Source: Actinophytocola sp044466355 (GTDB lineage Bacteria; Actinomycetota; Actinomycetes; Mycobacteriales; Pseudonocardiaceae). Taken from it: a DNA stretch of 64,000 nt. Shown here in pieces: positions 8,148-16,800 of this stretch. Position numbers and translations under genes: made by a program. How positions within the stretch are numbered: the first letter of the stretch is position 1; each line of letters opens with the position of its first letter. The stretch covers positions 1 to 64,000 of the forward strand of contig NZ_JBITMQ010000019.1 in the NCBI RefSeq assembly GCF_044466355.1, in the 5' to 3' direction. The notes under the pieces are model-generated. The model did not search any database. It had not been told where the DNA came from and was given only the letters and a program-made list of their open reading frames with translations.

Positions 8148-9710
8148 ATGAATGGGACACACAGTCGTGCTCCGGTGGTCGACCAGGACGGCGTCCGTGT
8201 CGCCACCGACCAGAGGTCCGTCGTCGACGTGCTGTTCGACGACCAGTGGACGTGGTCGTTCAACGCCGAGCGGGACACCCGCCTCGAGAACGGTCACCGG
8301 CTGGCGCCGTGGCCGGTGAACCTGCGGCCGTTCCTGCGCGGCACCGGCGCGGTGACCGTCCGCGAACGGTTCGGCGAGAAAGTCCTGTTCAGCGGGGACG
8401 TGCGGTTCGACGACACCGACCACCGCGTGCGCATCGTCGACGGCAAGGGCAGGCCGCTGATCGTCGACAAGGGCGGCGATATGCAGTGCGGCTTCTCCCA
8501 CCGCGGCGAGGCCACCCGCGAGACGCTGCTCGACGCGATCGAGGACGTGCTCGCGCGCCTGCGCGACGAAGGCTGCGTGGACGCGTTCCTCGCGTTCGGC
8601 GCGCTCCTCGGCGCCGTCCGCGACGGGCACTTCATCCCGCACGACTCGGACGCGGACGTCGCGTACCTCTCCCGGCACACCAGCCCGGCGGACGTGGCGC
8701 GCGAGTCGTTCGCGCTGGAGCGGGTGATGATCCGCGCCGGCTACTGGACGTGGCGCTTCTCCGCGGCCGACTTCAAGGTGATCGTCCCCGACCCGGAAGG
8801 CGGCCGCGCGATCGACGTGTTCGCCGGGTTCGTCGTCGACGGCACCTTCTACCTCATGCCCGAGGTGCACGCGAAGGACTTCGACCGGTCCGTGATCCTG
8901 CCGCTCGGCGAGGTCGAACTGGAGGGCCGCCGCATCGTCGCGCCCGCCGACCCCGAGGCGCTGCTGGCGATCACGTACGGCCCGCACTGGCGGATCCCGG
9001 ACCCGTCGTTCAAGTTCGAGACCCCGCCGTGGGTGCGGCGGCGGCTCGACGGCTGGACGCGCGGCAACGTGCTGAACCGCAACCACTGGTGGCCGTTCTA
9101 CTTCGGCCGTGCGCAGTCGACGGTGTCGGAACAGCCGTCGGCGTTCGCCGAGTGGGTGCACGCACGCGAACCCGACGGCCGGGCCCTCGTCGACATCGGC
9201 TCGGGCACCGGCCGCGACTCGCTGTGGTTCGCGCGGCAGGGCAGGAACGTGCTGGGCCTCGACTACATCCCGGCCGCCACCGAACGCGCGGGCAAGACCG
9301 CCCGCGCGGAGGACCTCCCGGCCGAGTTCCGCACGTTCAACCTTTACGACCTGCGCCAGGTCCTCGCGGCGGGCGGCGAACTGGCCCACCGCGCCGAGCC
9401 GCCGACGCTCTACGCCCGGTTCCTGGTGCACGCGCTGGAGGACGCGGGCCGGCACGCGCTGTGGCGCCTCGCGAGCATGTGCCTGCGCCGCGGCGGCCGG
9501 TTCTACCTCGAGTTCCGCACCGACGAGAACGCGGCCGCGGCCAAGGTGTACGGAGAGCACTTCCGCAAGTACCTGCCCGGCGACCAGGTCGCCGCCGAGA
9601 TCGAGTCGTGGGGCGGCGCCGTCGAGCACCGCGAAGAGGGCTACGGGTACGCCGTCTACAAGGATGAGGATCCGCACGTATGCAGGCTGGTGGCAACATG
9701 GAAGCGGTGA
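8148..9710 (+). CDS. LicD-type phosphotransferase fused to a methyltransferase
   Basis: A 520-residue two-domain protein. Residues about 130-310 match the LicD nucleotidyltransferase-fold family (phosphorylcholine and sugar-phosphate transfer in wall polymers), with FGALLGAVRDGHFIPHDSDA carrying the metal-binding acidic pair. Residues about 345-510 form a class I SAM methyltransferase: motif I LVDIGSGTGRDSLWFA, then VLGLDY. A separate strand-rich N-terminal part of about 120 residues is not recognised. Modification of a cell-wall or capsular glycan is inferred. It runs straight into the small coiled-coil gene, which starts inside its 3' end. The start ATG at 8148 fits the bias. Confidence 0.8.
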   Translation: MNGTHSRAPVVDQDGVRVATDQRSVVDVLFDDQWTWSFNAERDTRLENGHRLAPWPVNLRPFLRGTGAVTVRERFGEKVLFSGDVRFDDTDHRVRIVDGKGRPLIVDKGGDMQCGFSHRGEATRETLLDAIEDVLARLRDEGCVDAFLAFGALLGAVRDGHFIPHDSDADVAYLSRHTSPADVARESFALERVMIRAGYWTWRFSAADFKVIVPDPEGGRAIDVFAGFVVDGTFYLMPEVHAKDFDRSVILPLGEVELEGRRIVAPADPEALLAITYGPHWRIPDPSFKFETPPWVRRRLDGWTRGNVLNRNHWWPFYFGRAQSTVSEQPSAFAEWVHAREPDGRALVDIGSGTGRDSLWFARQGRNVLGLDYIPAATERAGKTARAEDLPAEFRTFNLYDLRQVLAAGGELAHRAEPPTLYARFLVHALEDAGRHALWRLASMCLRRGGRFYLEFRTDENAAAAKVYGEHFRKYLPGDQVAAEIESWGGAVEHREEGYGYAVYKDEDPHVCRLVATWKR

Positions 9711-9961
9711 AGTCGCGACTGCGCGCCGTGGTGGCGAAGCAGGGCAGACGTGTCGCCCGCATCGTCGGCGTCGACGAGGAGATCCGGCGGCTGCGGGAGC
9801 GCGTCGCGTCGTTGGAACGCGAGGTCCAGGAAGCCAGGCGGCTGAACCAGCGCATGGCGGAACTGACCGACGTGGTCGCGGAGATCCTGGTCCCGGCCGC
9901 GGACCGGGACGACAAGAAACTCGCCGAACGCCTGGCCGCCTACAACCGCGAGTCGTTCTAG
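9680..9961 (+). CDS. Small coiled-coil protein (DUF6752-like)
   Basis: A 93-residue charged protein dominated by a helix with heptad character, from VDEEIRRLRERVASLEREVQ through LNQRMAELTDVVAEIL. It resembles the short DUF6752-type proteins found after sugar-transfer or methyltransferase genes in actinobacteria. It starts inside the LicD-methyltransferase gene (ATG 9680; an alternative ATG at 9698 would give 87 residues), so it is translationally coupled. A role as oligomerisation or membrane-tethering partner of the upstream enzyme is only a guess. Confidence 0.65.
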   Translation: MQAGGNMEAVKSRLRAVVAKQGRRVARIVGVDEEIRRLRERVASLEREVQEARRLNQRMAELTDVVAEILVPAADRDDKKLAERLAAYNRESF

Positions 9962-9989
9962 TTGTCCACAGGTGGTCGGGTTATCCACA
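9962..9989. promoter_or_regulatory. Pair of DnaA-box-like sites
   Basis: TTGTCCACA at 9962-9970 and TTATCCACA at 9981-9989, same orientation, 10 bp apart, directly after a stop codon. Both match the bacterial DnaA-box consensus exactly. There is no dnaA, dnaN or AT-rich unwinding region nearby, so this is not oriC; a DnaA-titrating or regulatory site is possible. Confidence 0.4.
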
Positions 9990-10139
9990 GCCGACCGTCG
10001 TCACCCCGTTCCTGTCGGCACCTACGGGTAGACTGGCATGGCGGGTGGCCCCCGGGAATGGGTGGGGCCTGAGATTACGTCCTGGGAGGGACGTTTTCGC
10101 AGGTCAGCGGCTTGTTGGTGGGTCGTGTCTCGCTATTCG

Positions 10140-10249
10140 AAGGGCTCTGAACGCTGCTTTCGGCCGCGGGCCGCGTTGTGCATGGCCGAGCTTGATCAAC
10201 GGTCGATTTGGGACGTTGAGGGCATTGCACCGCCCGCGAAGCGGGCCCC
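10140..10249. repeat. Degenerate copy of the intergenic palindrome family
   Basis: The distal 31 bases (10219-10249) match 18731-18761 at 30 of 31 positions and end in a CCCGCGAAGCGGG hairpin. The proximal part is a diverged version of the CTGAAAGACGCTTTC arm. It lies after the coiled-coil gene and just 3' of the convergent VOC gene, where it could act as a terminator. Confidence 0.55.
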
Positions 10250-10252
10250 GAC

Positions 10253-10666
10253 CTAGTAGCTCTGCGCGCGGATCGGCTGGCCGATGCCCAGCAGGTTGCC
10301 CTCGCTGTCGCGGAACCACACGGCCCGCTCTCCGGTGCCCACCGACGGATAGTTGCCCTCGACCTCGGTGATGCCGTCGACCGTCCGCAACCCGGGCATC
10401 TCCACGCGCTCGAACTCCACGCCCCGGCGGCGTAGCTCGTCGACGACCGCCTCGATGTCGTCGACGGTCCACGCCATCTGGGTGTGCTCGCCGGACGGCC
10501 GGCCCGCCGACGCGAACAACGCGAACTTCGAACCGCCGCAGCGGTAGAGCAGGCCGCCGGGGCGTTCCTCCGCCGGTGTGAGGCCGAGTTTTTCGGCGTA
10601 GAAGGCGCGGGCGCGGTCGAGGTTCTGGGCGGGCAGGCGGGTCGCGGTCTCGAATCGGTCCAGCAT
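10253..10666 (-). CDS. VOC-family (glyoxalase/bleomycin-resistance-like) protein
   Basis: A 137-residue protein with the paired beta-alpha-beta-beta-beta modules of the vicinal oxygen chelate superfamily: DRARAFYAEKLGLTP in the first module, then MAWTVDDIEAVVDELRRRGVE, and a closing VWFRDSEGNLLGIGQ in which DSEGN is the typical second-module turn. Such proteins may be dioxygenases, isomerases or drug-binding resistance proteins; nothing decides among these. The ATG at 10666 starts at the usual family N-terminus (longer in-frame starts add non-conserved residues). Its 3' end abuts the palindromic repeat. Confidence 0.8.
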   Translation of the reverse strand: MLDRFETATRLPAQNLDRARAFYAEKLGLTPAEERPGGLLYRCGGSKFALFASAGRPSGEHTQMAWTVDDIEAVVDELRRRGVEFERVEMPGLRTVDGITEVEGNYPSVGTGERAVWFRDSEGNLLGIGQPIRAQSY

Positions 10667-10784
10667 GGTCCCGATCGTGACGCACGTCTCCCGGGACCGC
10701 CAACCCTGAGACGGTTCAGGGAATTCTCCCGATCCCGGAATGCGCGCCCGGCGCGATCCTGGTTTCAGGAGAAAGGGGAAGACT

Positions 10785-11057
10785 GTGGAGATCACCGGAC
10801 TCATCTCGGCCATCATCTTCGGGGCCGTCATCGGCGGGCTCGGGCGCGCCGTCGTTCCCGGGCGTCACAACATGTCGCTGCTCGTCACGATCCTCGTCGG
10901 GATCGTCGCCGCGGTGGCCGGTACCGGGGTGGCGTCGCTGATCGGGGTGGCGGACACGCCGGGCATCGACTGGACCGAGATCGCGCTGCAGGTGATCTTC
11001 GCGGGTGGTGGCGTTTCGCTACTGAGCCGTTCCCGACAGCACACGAAGGCGCACTAA
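10785..11057 (+). CDS. GlsB/YeaQ/YmgE-like small membrane protein
   Basis: A 90-residue hydrophobic protein of the transglycosylase-associated/GlsB stress-response family. The N-terminal ITGLISAIIFGAVIGGLGRA and the second helix LLVTILVGIVAAVAGTGVAS match the family's glycine-rich transmembrane pattern, with a third hydrophobic helix near the end. The GTG at 10785 is preceded by AGGAGAAAGGGGAAG. It lies just upstream of the YqiJ-flotillin-ATPase genes on the same strand, 103 bp away, and may be part of the same envelope-stress theme (inference). Confidence 0.8.
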   Translation: MEITGLISAIIFGAVIGGLGRAVVPGRHNMSLLVTILVGIVAAVAGTGVASLIGVADTPGIDWTEIALQVIFAGGGVSLLSRSRQHTKAH

Positions 11058-11160
11058 GGGCGCAATTTCGGGCGTTCCCGCCCTCAACTGCCTCCTCACC
11101 TGGATATAGTCTCGCCGCGACGGTCGGTGGGAGATCGTCCGGGTGGGGAGGCAAAGGCAC

Positions 11161-11730
11161 ATGGGCGACTTCGTGGCTGCCGCTTTGTCGTTCCCCGCCG
11201 TCGTTTTCTCCTTCCTCCTCGCCGCCGTCCTGCTCTACTGGCTGCTCGTGCTCGTCGGCACTCTCGACGTCGAGATCGGGGACCTCGACGTCGGCGACGG
11301 GCTCGGTCTCGGCGGCGTGCCGGTCACGGTGACCGCCTCCGTGATGATCGTCGTCTCCTGGTTCGTCACCCTCGTCGGTGGTCTCGTCATCCCCGACGTC
11401 GCGGTCGTGCACACCCTGCTGGGCATCGGCGTGCTGGTGGTCGGTGTCGTCGCCGGGCTGTTCGCCGCCCGGCTCGTCGCCGTGCCCCTGCGGAAGCTGT
11501 ACGCCCCGGGCGGTGAGGCGTCCCGCAACGACTTCGTCGGCCGTGAGTGCGTCATCCGCACCGGCCGCGTCACCGGCGACTTCGGACAGGCCGAGGTGAC
11601 GGCCGCCGACGGGTCCACGGCGATCATCCAAGTGCGACAGACCGGTGAACACGAGCTGACCAACGGCCGCCGGGCCCTGATCTTCGACTACGACATCGAC
11701 GGCGAGTTCTTCTGGGTCGCGCCTGCCTGA
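11161..11730 (+). CDS. YqiJ/NfeD-like membrane protein with C-terminal OB fold
   Basis: A 189-residue protein with three hydrophobic helices (PAVVFSFLLAAVLLYWLLVL; VTASVMIVVSWFVTLVGGLV; LLGIGVLVVGVVAGLFAARL). These are followed by a cytoplasmic OB-like domain of about 75 residues (FVGRECVIRTGRVTGDFGQA, then VRQTGEHELTNGRRALIFDY). This is the YqiJ arrangement, and as in other bacteria it directly precedes a flotillin gene, 12 bp on. NfeD-type proteins are known partners of SPFH/flotillin scaffolds in membrane microdomains. The TATAGT at 11106-11111 may be a -10 element. Confidence 0.8.
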   Translation: MGDFVAAALSFPAVVFSFLLAAVLLYWLLVLVGTLDVEIGDLDVGDGLGLGGVPVTVTASVMIVVSWFVTLVGGLVIPDVAVVHTLLGIGVLVVGVVAGLFAARLVAVPLRKLYAPGGEASRNDFVGRECVIRTGRVTGDFGQAEVTAADGSTAIIQVRQTGEHELTNGRRALIFDYDIDGEFFWVAPA

Positions 11731-11742
11731 AAGGGAATCTGA

Positions 11743-13803
11743 ATGGAAACAATCCTCATCGCAGGCGGCGTCGCGCTCGTCGTACTGCTGATCCTGCTGA
11801 TCGCCGTGAGCCGGCTCTACCGCAAGGTCGACCAGGGCAAGGCGCTGATCGTCTCCAAGGCACGCAACGTGCACGTCACGTTCACCGGCGCGGTCGTGCT
11901 GCCGGTGCTGCACCGGGCCGAGGTGATGGACATCTCGGTGAAGACGATCGAGATCGACCGCACCGGTCAGGAGGGGCTGATCTGCCAGGACAACATCCGC
12001 GCCGACATCCGGATCACGTTCTTCGTGCGGGTCAACAAGACCAGCGAGGACGTCATCAAGGTGGCGCAGGCGATCGGCACCCAGCGCGCCAGTGACCAGG
12101 GCACGCTGCAGGAGCTGTTCAACGCCAAGTTCTCCGAGGCCCTCAAGACCGTCGGCAAGCACCTGGACTTCGTCGACCTCTACACGAAGCGCAACGAGTT
12201 CCGCGACCGCATCCTCGCCGTCATCGGCACCGACCTCAACGGCTACAGCCTCGAGGACGCGGCGATCGACTACCTCGAGCAGACCCCGCTGGAGCGGCTG
12301 GACTCCAACAACATCCTCGACGCGCAGGGCATCCGCAAGATCACCGAGCTGACGGCGATCGAGCACGTGCGGACCAACGAGTTCCAGCGCAACGAGGAGA
12401 AGGAGATCACCAAGCAGAACGTGGACGCCCGCGAGGCGATCCTCGAGCTGGAGCGCCGCCAGGCCGACGCGGAGAACCGCCAGCGCCGCGAGATCGAGAC
12501 CATGAAGGCCCGCGAGGAGGCCGAGACCGCCAAGGTCCAGGCCGAGGAGCGCCTCAAGTCGCAGGCCGCGATGCTGCGCACCGACGAGCAGCTCGGCATC
12601 CAGGACCAGAACCGGGCCCGCGAGATCGCCGTGGCCGAGAAGAACCGCGAGCGGGTCATCGCGATCGAGTCCGAGCGCATCGAGAAGGACCGTCAGCTCG
12701 AGGTCGTGGCGCGCGAGCGGGAGATCGCGCTCGCCAACGCGGCCAAGGAGAAGGAGGTCGAGGTCGAGAAGCGCTCCGTCGCCGAGGTGGTGCGCGAGCG
12801 GGTCGCCGTCGACAAGACCGTGGCCGAGCAGGAGGAGAACATCAAGCGCCTCCGCGCGGTCGAGGAGGCCGAGCGGCTGCGGCAGGCCACGATCATCGCC
12901 GCCGAGGCCGAGGCGCAGGAGCACCTGGTCAAGGACATCAAGGCCGCCGAGGCGGCCGAAGCCGCGGCCAAGCACAAGGCCCGAGAGGAGCTCACGCTCG
13001 CCGAGGCGCGTCAGCAGACCGCCGACCTCGAGGCCCGCGCCAAGATCCGTCTCGCCGAGGGCGTCCAGGCCGAGGCCGCCGCGAAGGGCCTCGCCGAGGT
13101 GCAGGTGCGCGAGCGCAACGCGGAGGTCATCGAGAAGGAAGGCCGCGCCGAGGCGGTCGTCGAGCGGGAGAAGGGCCTCGCCACCGCCGAATCCGTGGAG
13201 AAGCGCGGCGTCGCGGAGGCCACTGTGGAGCGTGAGAAGGCTCTGGCCGGTGCCGACGCGCTGCGCGAGAAGCTGAAGGGCGAGGCCGAGGGTCTCACCG
13301 AGAAGGCCGCCGCCATGGCCGCGTTGGACGACGCGACCCGCGAGCACGAGGAGTTCCGCCTGCGGCTGGAGATGGAGAAGGACCTGCGGATGGCGGGCAT
13401 CCAGGCGCAGCGCGATGTCGCCGAGTCGCAAGCCATGGTGCTCTCCGCCGGGCTGGAGAAGGCCGACATCGACATCGTCGGCGGCGACAGCATCTTCTTC
13501 GACAAGCTGATGGGCTCGATCACGCTCGGCAAGAGCGTCGACGGGTTCGTCAACGGCTCCGACGTCGCGCAGAAGCTGGCCGGCCCGTGGCTGAACGGCT
13601 CGGCCAACTTCGCCGACGACCTCAAGGAGATCCTGTCCTCGCTGGGCAGCGACGACGTCAAGAACCTGTCGATCTCGGCCGCCCTGATGAAGATGATGAA
13701 GGAGGGCGGCCCGCAGGCCTCGCGCATCCAGGAGCTGCTGAGCGGCGCCCCCATGGCGGCGGCGCCGGTCGAGCGGGTGCCTGAGATCGCCCCGCAGCCG
13801 TGA
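11743..13803 (+). CDS. Flotillin (SPFH/band 7) protein, YqiK type
   Basis: A 686-residue flotillin. One N-terminal membrane helix (IAGGVALVVLLILLIAVSRL) is followed by KVDQGKALIVSKARNVHVTF, the start of the SPFH domain (to about residue 200). A long charged coiled coil (about 205-560) with many Glu/Ala/Arg heptads follows, then a C-terminal tail with SGAPMAAAPVERVPEI. Flotillins scaffold membrane domains and oligomerise through these coils. Its stop overlaps the start of the giant ATPase gene by 4 bases, so the two are translationally coupled, with the YqiJ-like gene just upstream. A membrane platform holding the ATPase is the natural inference. Confidence 0.9.
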   Translation: METILIAGGVALVVLLILLIAVSRLYRKVDQGKALIVSKARNVHVTFTGAVVLPVLHRAEVMDISVKTIEIDRTGQEGLICQDNIRADIRITFFVRVNKTSEDVIKVAQAIGTQRASDQGTLQELFNAKFSEALKTVGKHLDFVDLYTKRNEFRDRILAVIGTDLNGYSLEDAAIDYLEQTPLERLDSNNILDAQGIRKITELTAIEHVRTNEFQRNEEKEITKQNVDAREAILELERRQADAENRQRREIETMKAREEAETAKVQAEERLKSQAAMLRTDEQLGIQDQNRAREIAVAEKNRERVIAIESERIEKDRQLEVVAREREIALANAAKEKEVEVEKRSVAEVVRERVAVDKTVAEQEENIKRLRAVEEAERLRQATIIAAEAEAQEHLVKDIKAAEAAEAAAKHKAREELTLAEARQQTADLEARAKIRLAEGVQAEAAAKGLAEVQVRERNAEVIEKEGRAEAVVEREKGLATAESVEKRGVAEATVEREKALAGADALREKLKGEAEGLTEKAAAMAALDDATREHEEFRLRLEMEKDLRMAGIQAQRDVAESQAMVLSAGLEKADIDIVGGDSIFFDKLMGSITLGKSVDGFVNGSDVAQKLAGPWLNGSANFADDLKEILSSLGSDDVKNLSISAALMKMMKEGGPQASRIQELLSGAPMAAAPVERVPEIAPQP

Positions 13804-16800
13804 CGCAGACAGTCGACGCGCCCGCCCCCGCACAGGACGGGCTGGACGCCCGTACCTACGAGGTGCTGCGGCAGCGGCTCGCCGAGCAGGCAGGAGAGCT
13901 TGCTCGGCGGGCCGAGGCCCTCAACACCCGCCGCCTCGAGGTGTTCGGCAGCACCGAACTGCGGCTCGTGGGCGGCGAGCGGATCCGCACCGAGAACAAC
14001 TGCGTGCCGCGCGACGTCGTGTCCATCCCGGACAGCGACGGCGGCGCCAGCGGGCTGATGCTGTTCGGCTACAACGTGTTTATCGGCCTCAAGCCCGAGA
14101 CCACGATCGACGACGTGTTCTCGTTGCACCGGTTCACCCGCGACGGTGAGGCGTTCCGGTTCGAGGACGCACCCGCCGAACGCCCGGAGCTGCTGGCCGA
14201 CGAGCGGTTCCGCCGCGACTTCACCGAGCTGTACAAGTACTACCGGGAGACGCGGCTGCTGCAGCTGCGGCCGATCGAGGGCAAGCTGCTCGCGATCTTC
14301 CAGACCGGCCCGCGCACCGAGGACATCAAGGTCCTGCGCTGGCTGGTCGGCGCCGACGGCACCCTGTCCTACGTGGACAACGCGGGCGAGCGGGACCACG
14401 TGTTCCCGTCCTCGCACGACTTCGAGTGGACCGAGACCAGCCGTGACGACCACGTGCTGGGGCGCCACCCGCACATCTCGATCGAGAACGAGCTGTTCAT
14501 CGAGACGGTCAACGGCGACCTCACGATCAAGATCGAGAACAACACCGAGGTCGGCGAGGGCATCTACCGCGAGCCGGTGGACGAGCCGTTGCAGAGCCTC
14601 GCGGACGCGGACGTCCGGTACGCCCGCGTCGGCCCGCTGATCCTGCTGCGGATCCTGCCGTACAACGAGAAGGTCCACCGCTACCTGGTGTTCAACACGC
14701 GCACCAAGACGGTGGTGCGGCTCGACGGGATCGGTCAGGCGTGCCAGCGGCTGCCGGAGGACCAGGGGATCATCTTCCCCGGCGGCTACTACCTGGCCAC
14801 CGGTGTGTCCCGCACGTTCGAGAACACCGAGACCGACGACCTGGAGTTCGAGCGGGTCATCCGGTCGCCCAACGGCGAGGACGTGCTGTACGCCTTCCAC
14901 GCCCGCCGCGAGGGCCGCACGCTGCTGCTGCCCTACAACGTGATCCGCAAGGAGGTCGCGAACCCGCTGCCGTGCCACGGCTACTCGCTGTTCGAGGACG
15001 GCACGCTGGTCGCGTTCCGCGCCACGTCGGAAGAACCGACACGGGTGCACCCCATGCAGGTGTGGCAGACGCCGTTCGTGTCGGACTCGTACGCGGCCGC
15101 ACAGCCGGTCGGCACGGGCCCGCTGGAGCGGGTCGGCAACGCGGACCTCGTCCGCGGCATCTCCGACTGCCTCTCCGTCACCCGGATGATCGACGAGATG
15201 GCGCCGTCGACGGCCGTGTTCGAGGGCCTCATCGCGGCGTGCGCGCGGGCGTTCGACAGCTACCACTGGCTCGGTGAGCAGGAGCTGGGCGACCTGCGCG
15301 GCGCGCTCACCGACGTGCGGGCCACGGCCGAGCAGGTGCTGGCCGAGTTCGAGAACGTCCAGTCGCTGACCGACACCGCCGCGGCGGAACTCGGCAAGGC
15401 GGGCGACGAGATCGCGTCGCTCGTGCGGCGGGTCCGCGGCGAGGCGCCCAAGTCCGCCGACGAGTGGGTCCAGCAGCTGGCGTCGCTGCGCCGCGCGCAG
15501 GGCCACCTCGTGACGCTGCGCGAGCTGCGGTACGTCGACACCGCGCGGATCGACGAGCTGGCCGCCACGCTGGAGTCCGAACTGGACAGCGCGGCCAAGC
15601 GGGCGGTCGAGTTCCTGCGTGGCGACGACGCGTTCACCGGCTACCACGAGAAGGTCGAGGCGTTGGTCGCCGACGCGGCCGCGATCACGACCGTCGCCGA
15701 GGCCGGCCCGGTCGTCGAGCGGCTGGCGGAGCAGGCGGCCGGGCTGGAGATCGTCACCGAGGTCGTCGGCTCGCTCGAGATCGCCGACGCCACCGTGCGC
15801 ACCCAGATCCTGGAGCGGATCGGCGAGGTCCTCGGCGGCGTCAACCGGGCACGGGCCACTGTGGACGGACGCCGTCGTGAGCTGCTCGCCACCGAGGGCC
15901 GCGCCGCGTTCGCCGCGGAGTTCGCGCTGCTCGGCCAGTCGATCACGGGCGCGCTCGCGGTCGCGGACACGCCGCAGCGCTGCGACGAACAGCTCGGCAG
16001 GCTGCTGCTGCAGCTGGAGAACCTCGAGTCCCGGTTCAGCGAGTTCGACGACTTCCTCGCCGAGCTGACCGCCAAGCGCACCGACGTCTACGAGGCGTTC
16101 TCCTCGCGCAAGCAGGCGCTCGTCGACGAGCAGTCCCGCCGCGCGGACCGCCTCGTCGACTCCGCGGAACGCGTGCTGACCAGCATCAACCGCCGCGTCG
16201 CCACGCTGTCCAGTTTGGACGAGATCAACACGTACTTCGCGTCGGACCCGATGGTCGCGAAGGTCCGTTCGGTCGCGTCGGAGCTGCGTGCTCTCGACGA
16301 CGCCGTCCGCGCCGAGGAGCTGGACGGCCGTCTGAAGGCCGCCCGCCAGGAGGCGGGCCGGTCGCTGCGGGACCGCGCCGACCTGTTCGGTGACGGCGGC
16401 GAGACCGTCCGGCTGGGTCGCCACCGGTTCGCGGTGAACACGCAGGCCATCGACCTGACGCTGGTGCCGAAGGACGGCGGCATGTCGCTCGCCGTCACCG
16501 GTACCGACTTCCGCACCCCGGTCCGCGACCCCGCGTTCCTGGAGACGAAGCCGTTCTGGAGCCAGCTGCTGGTGTCGGAGTCGGCGGACGTCTACCGCGC
16601 CGAGTACCTGGCGGCGTCGGTCCTCGATGCCGGTGTCCCGGACGACGCGGACCTCCTCGCGCTCGTGCGCACGGCGGCCGAGTCCCGCTACGACGAGGGC
16701 TACGAGCGCGGCGTGCACGACCACGACGCGGCCGCGATCCTGGAGGTGCTGGTCCGGTTGCGGGCCGGTGCCGGCCTGCTGCGGTACCCACCGGCGGCCC

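Noticed and set aside
9962..10252. Chromosomal replication origin because of two DnaA boxes
   Set aside because: Only two boxes, no AT-rich unwinding region, and no dnaA/dnaN/gyrB neighbours.
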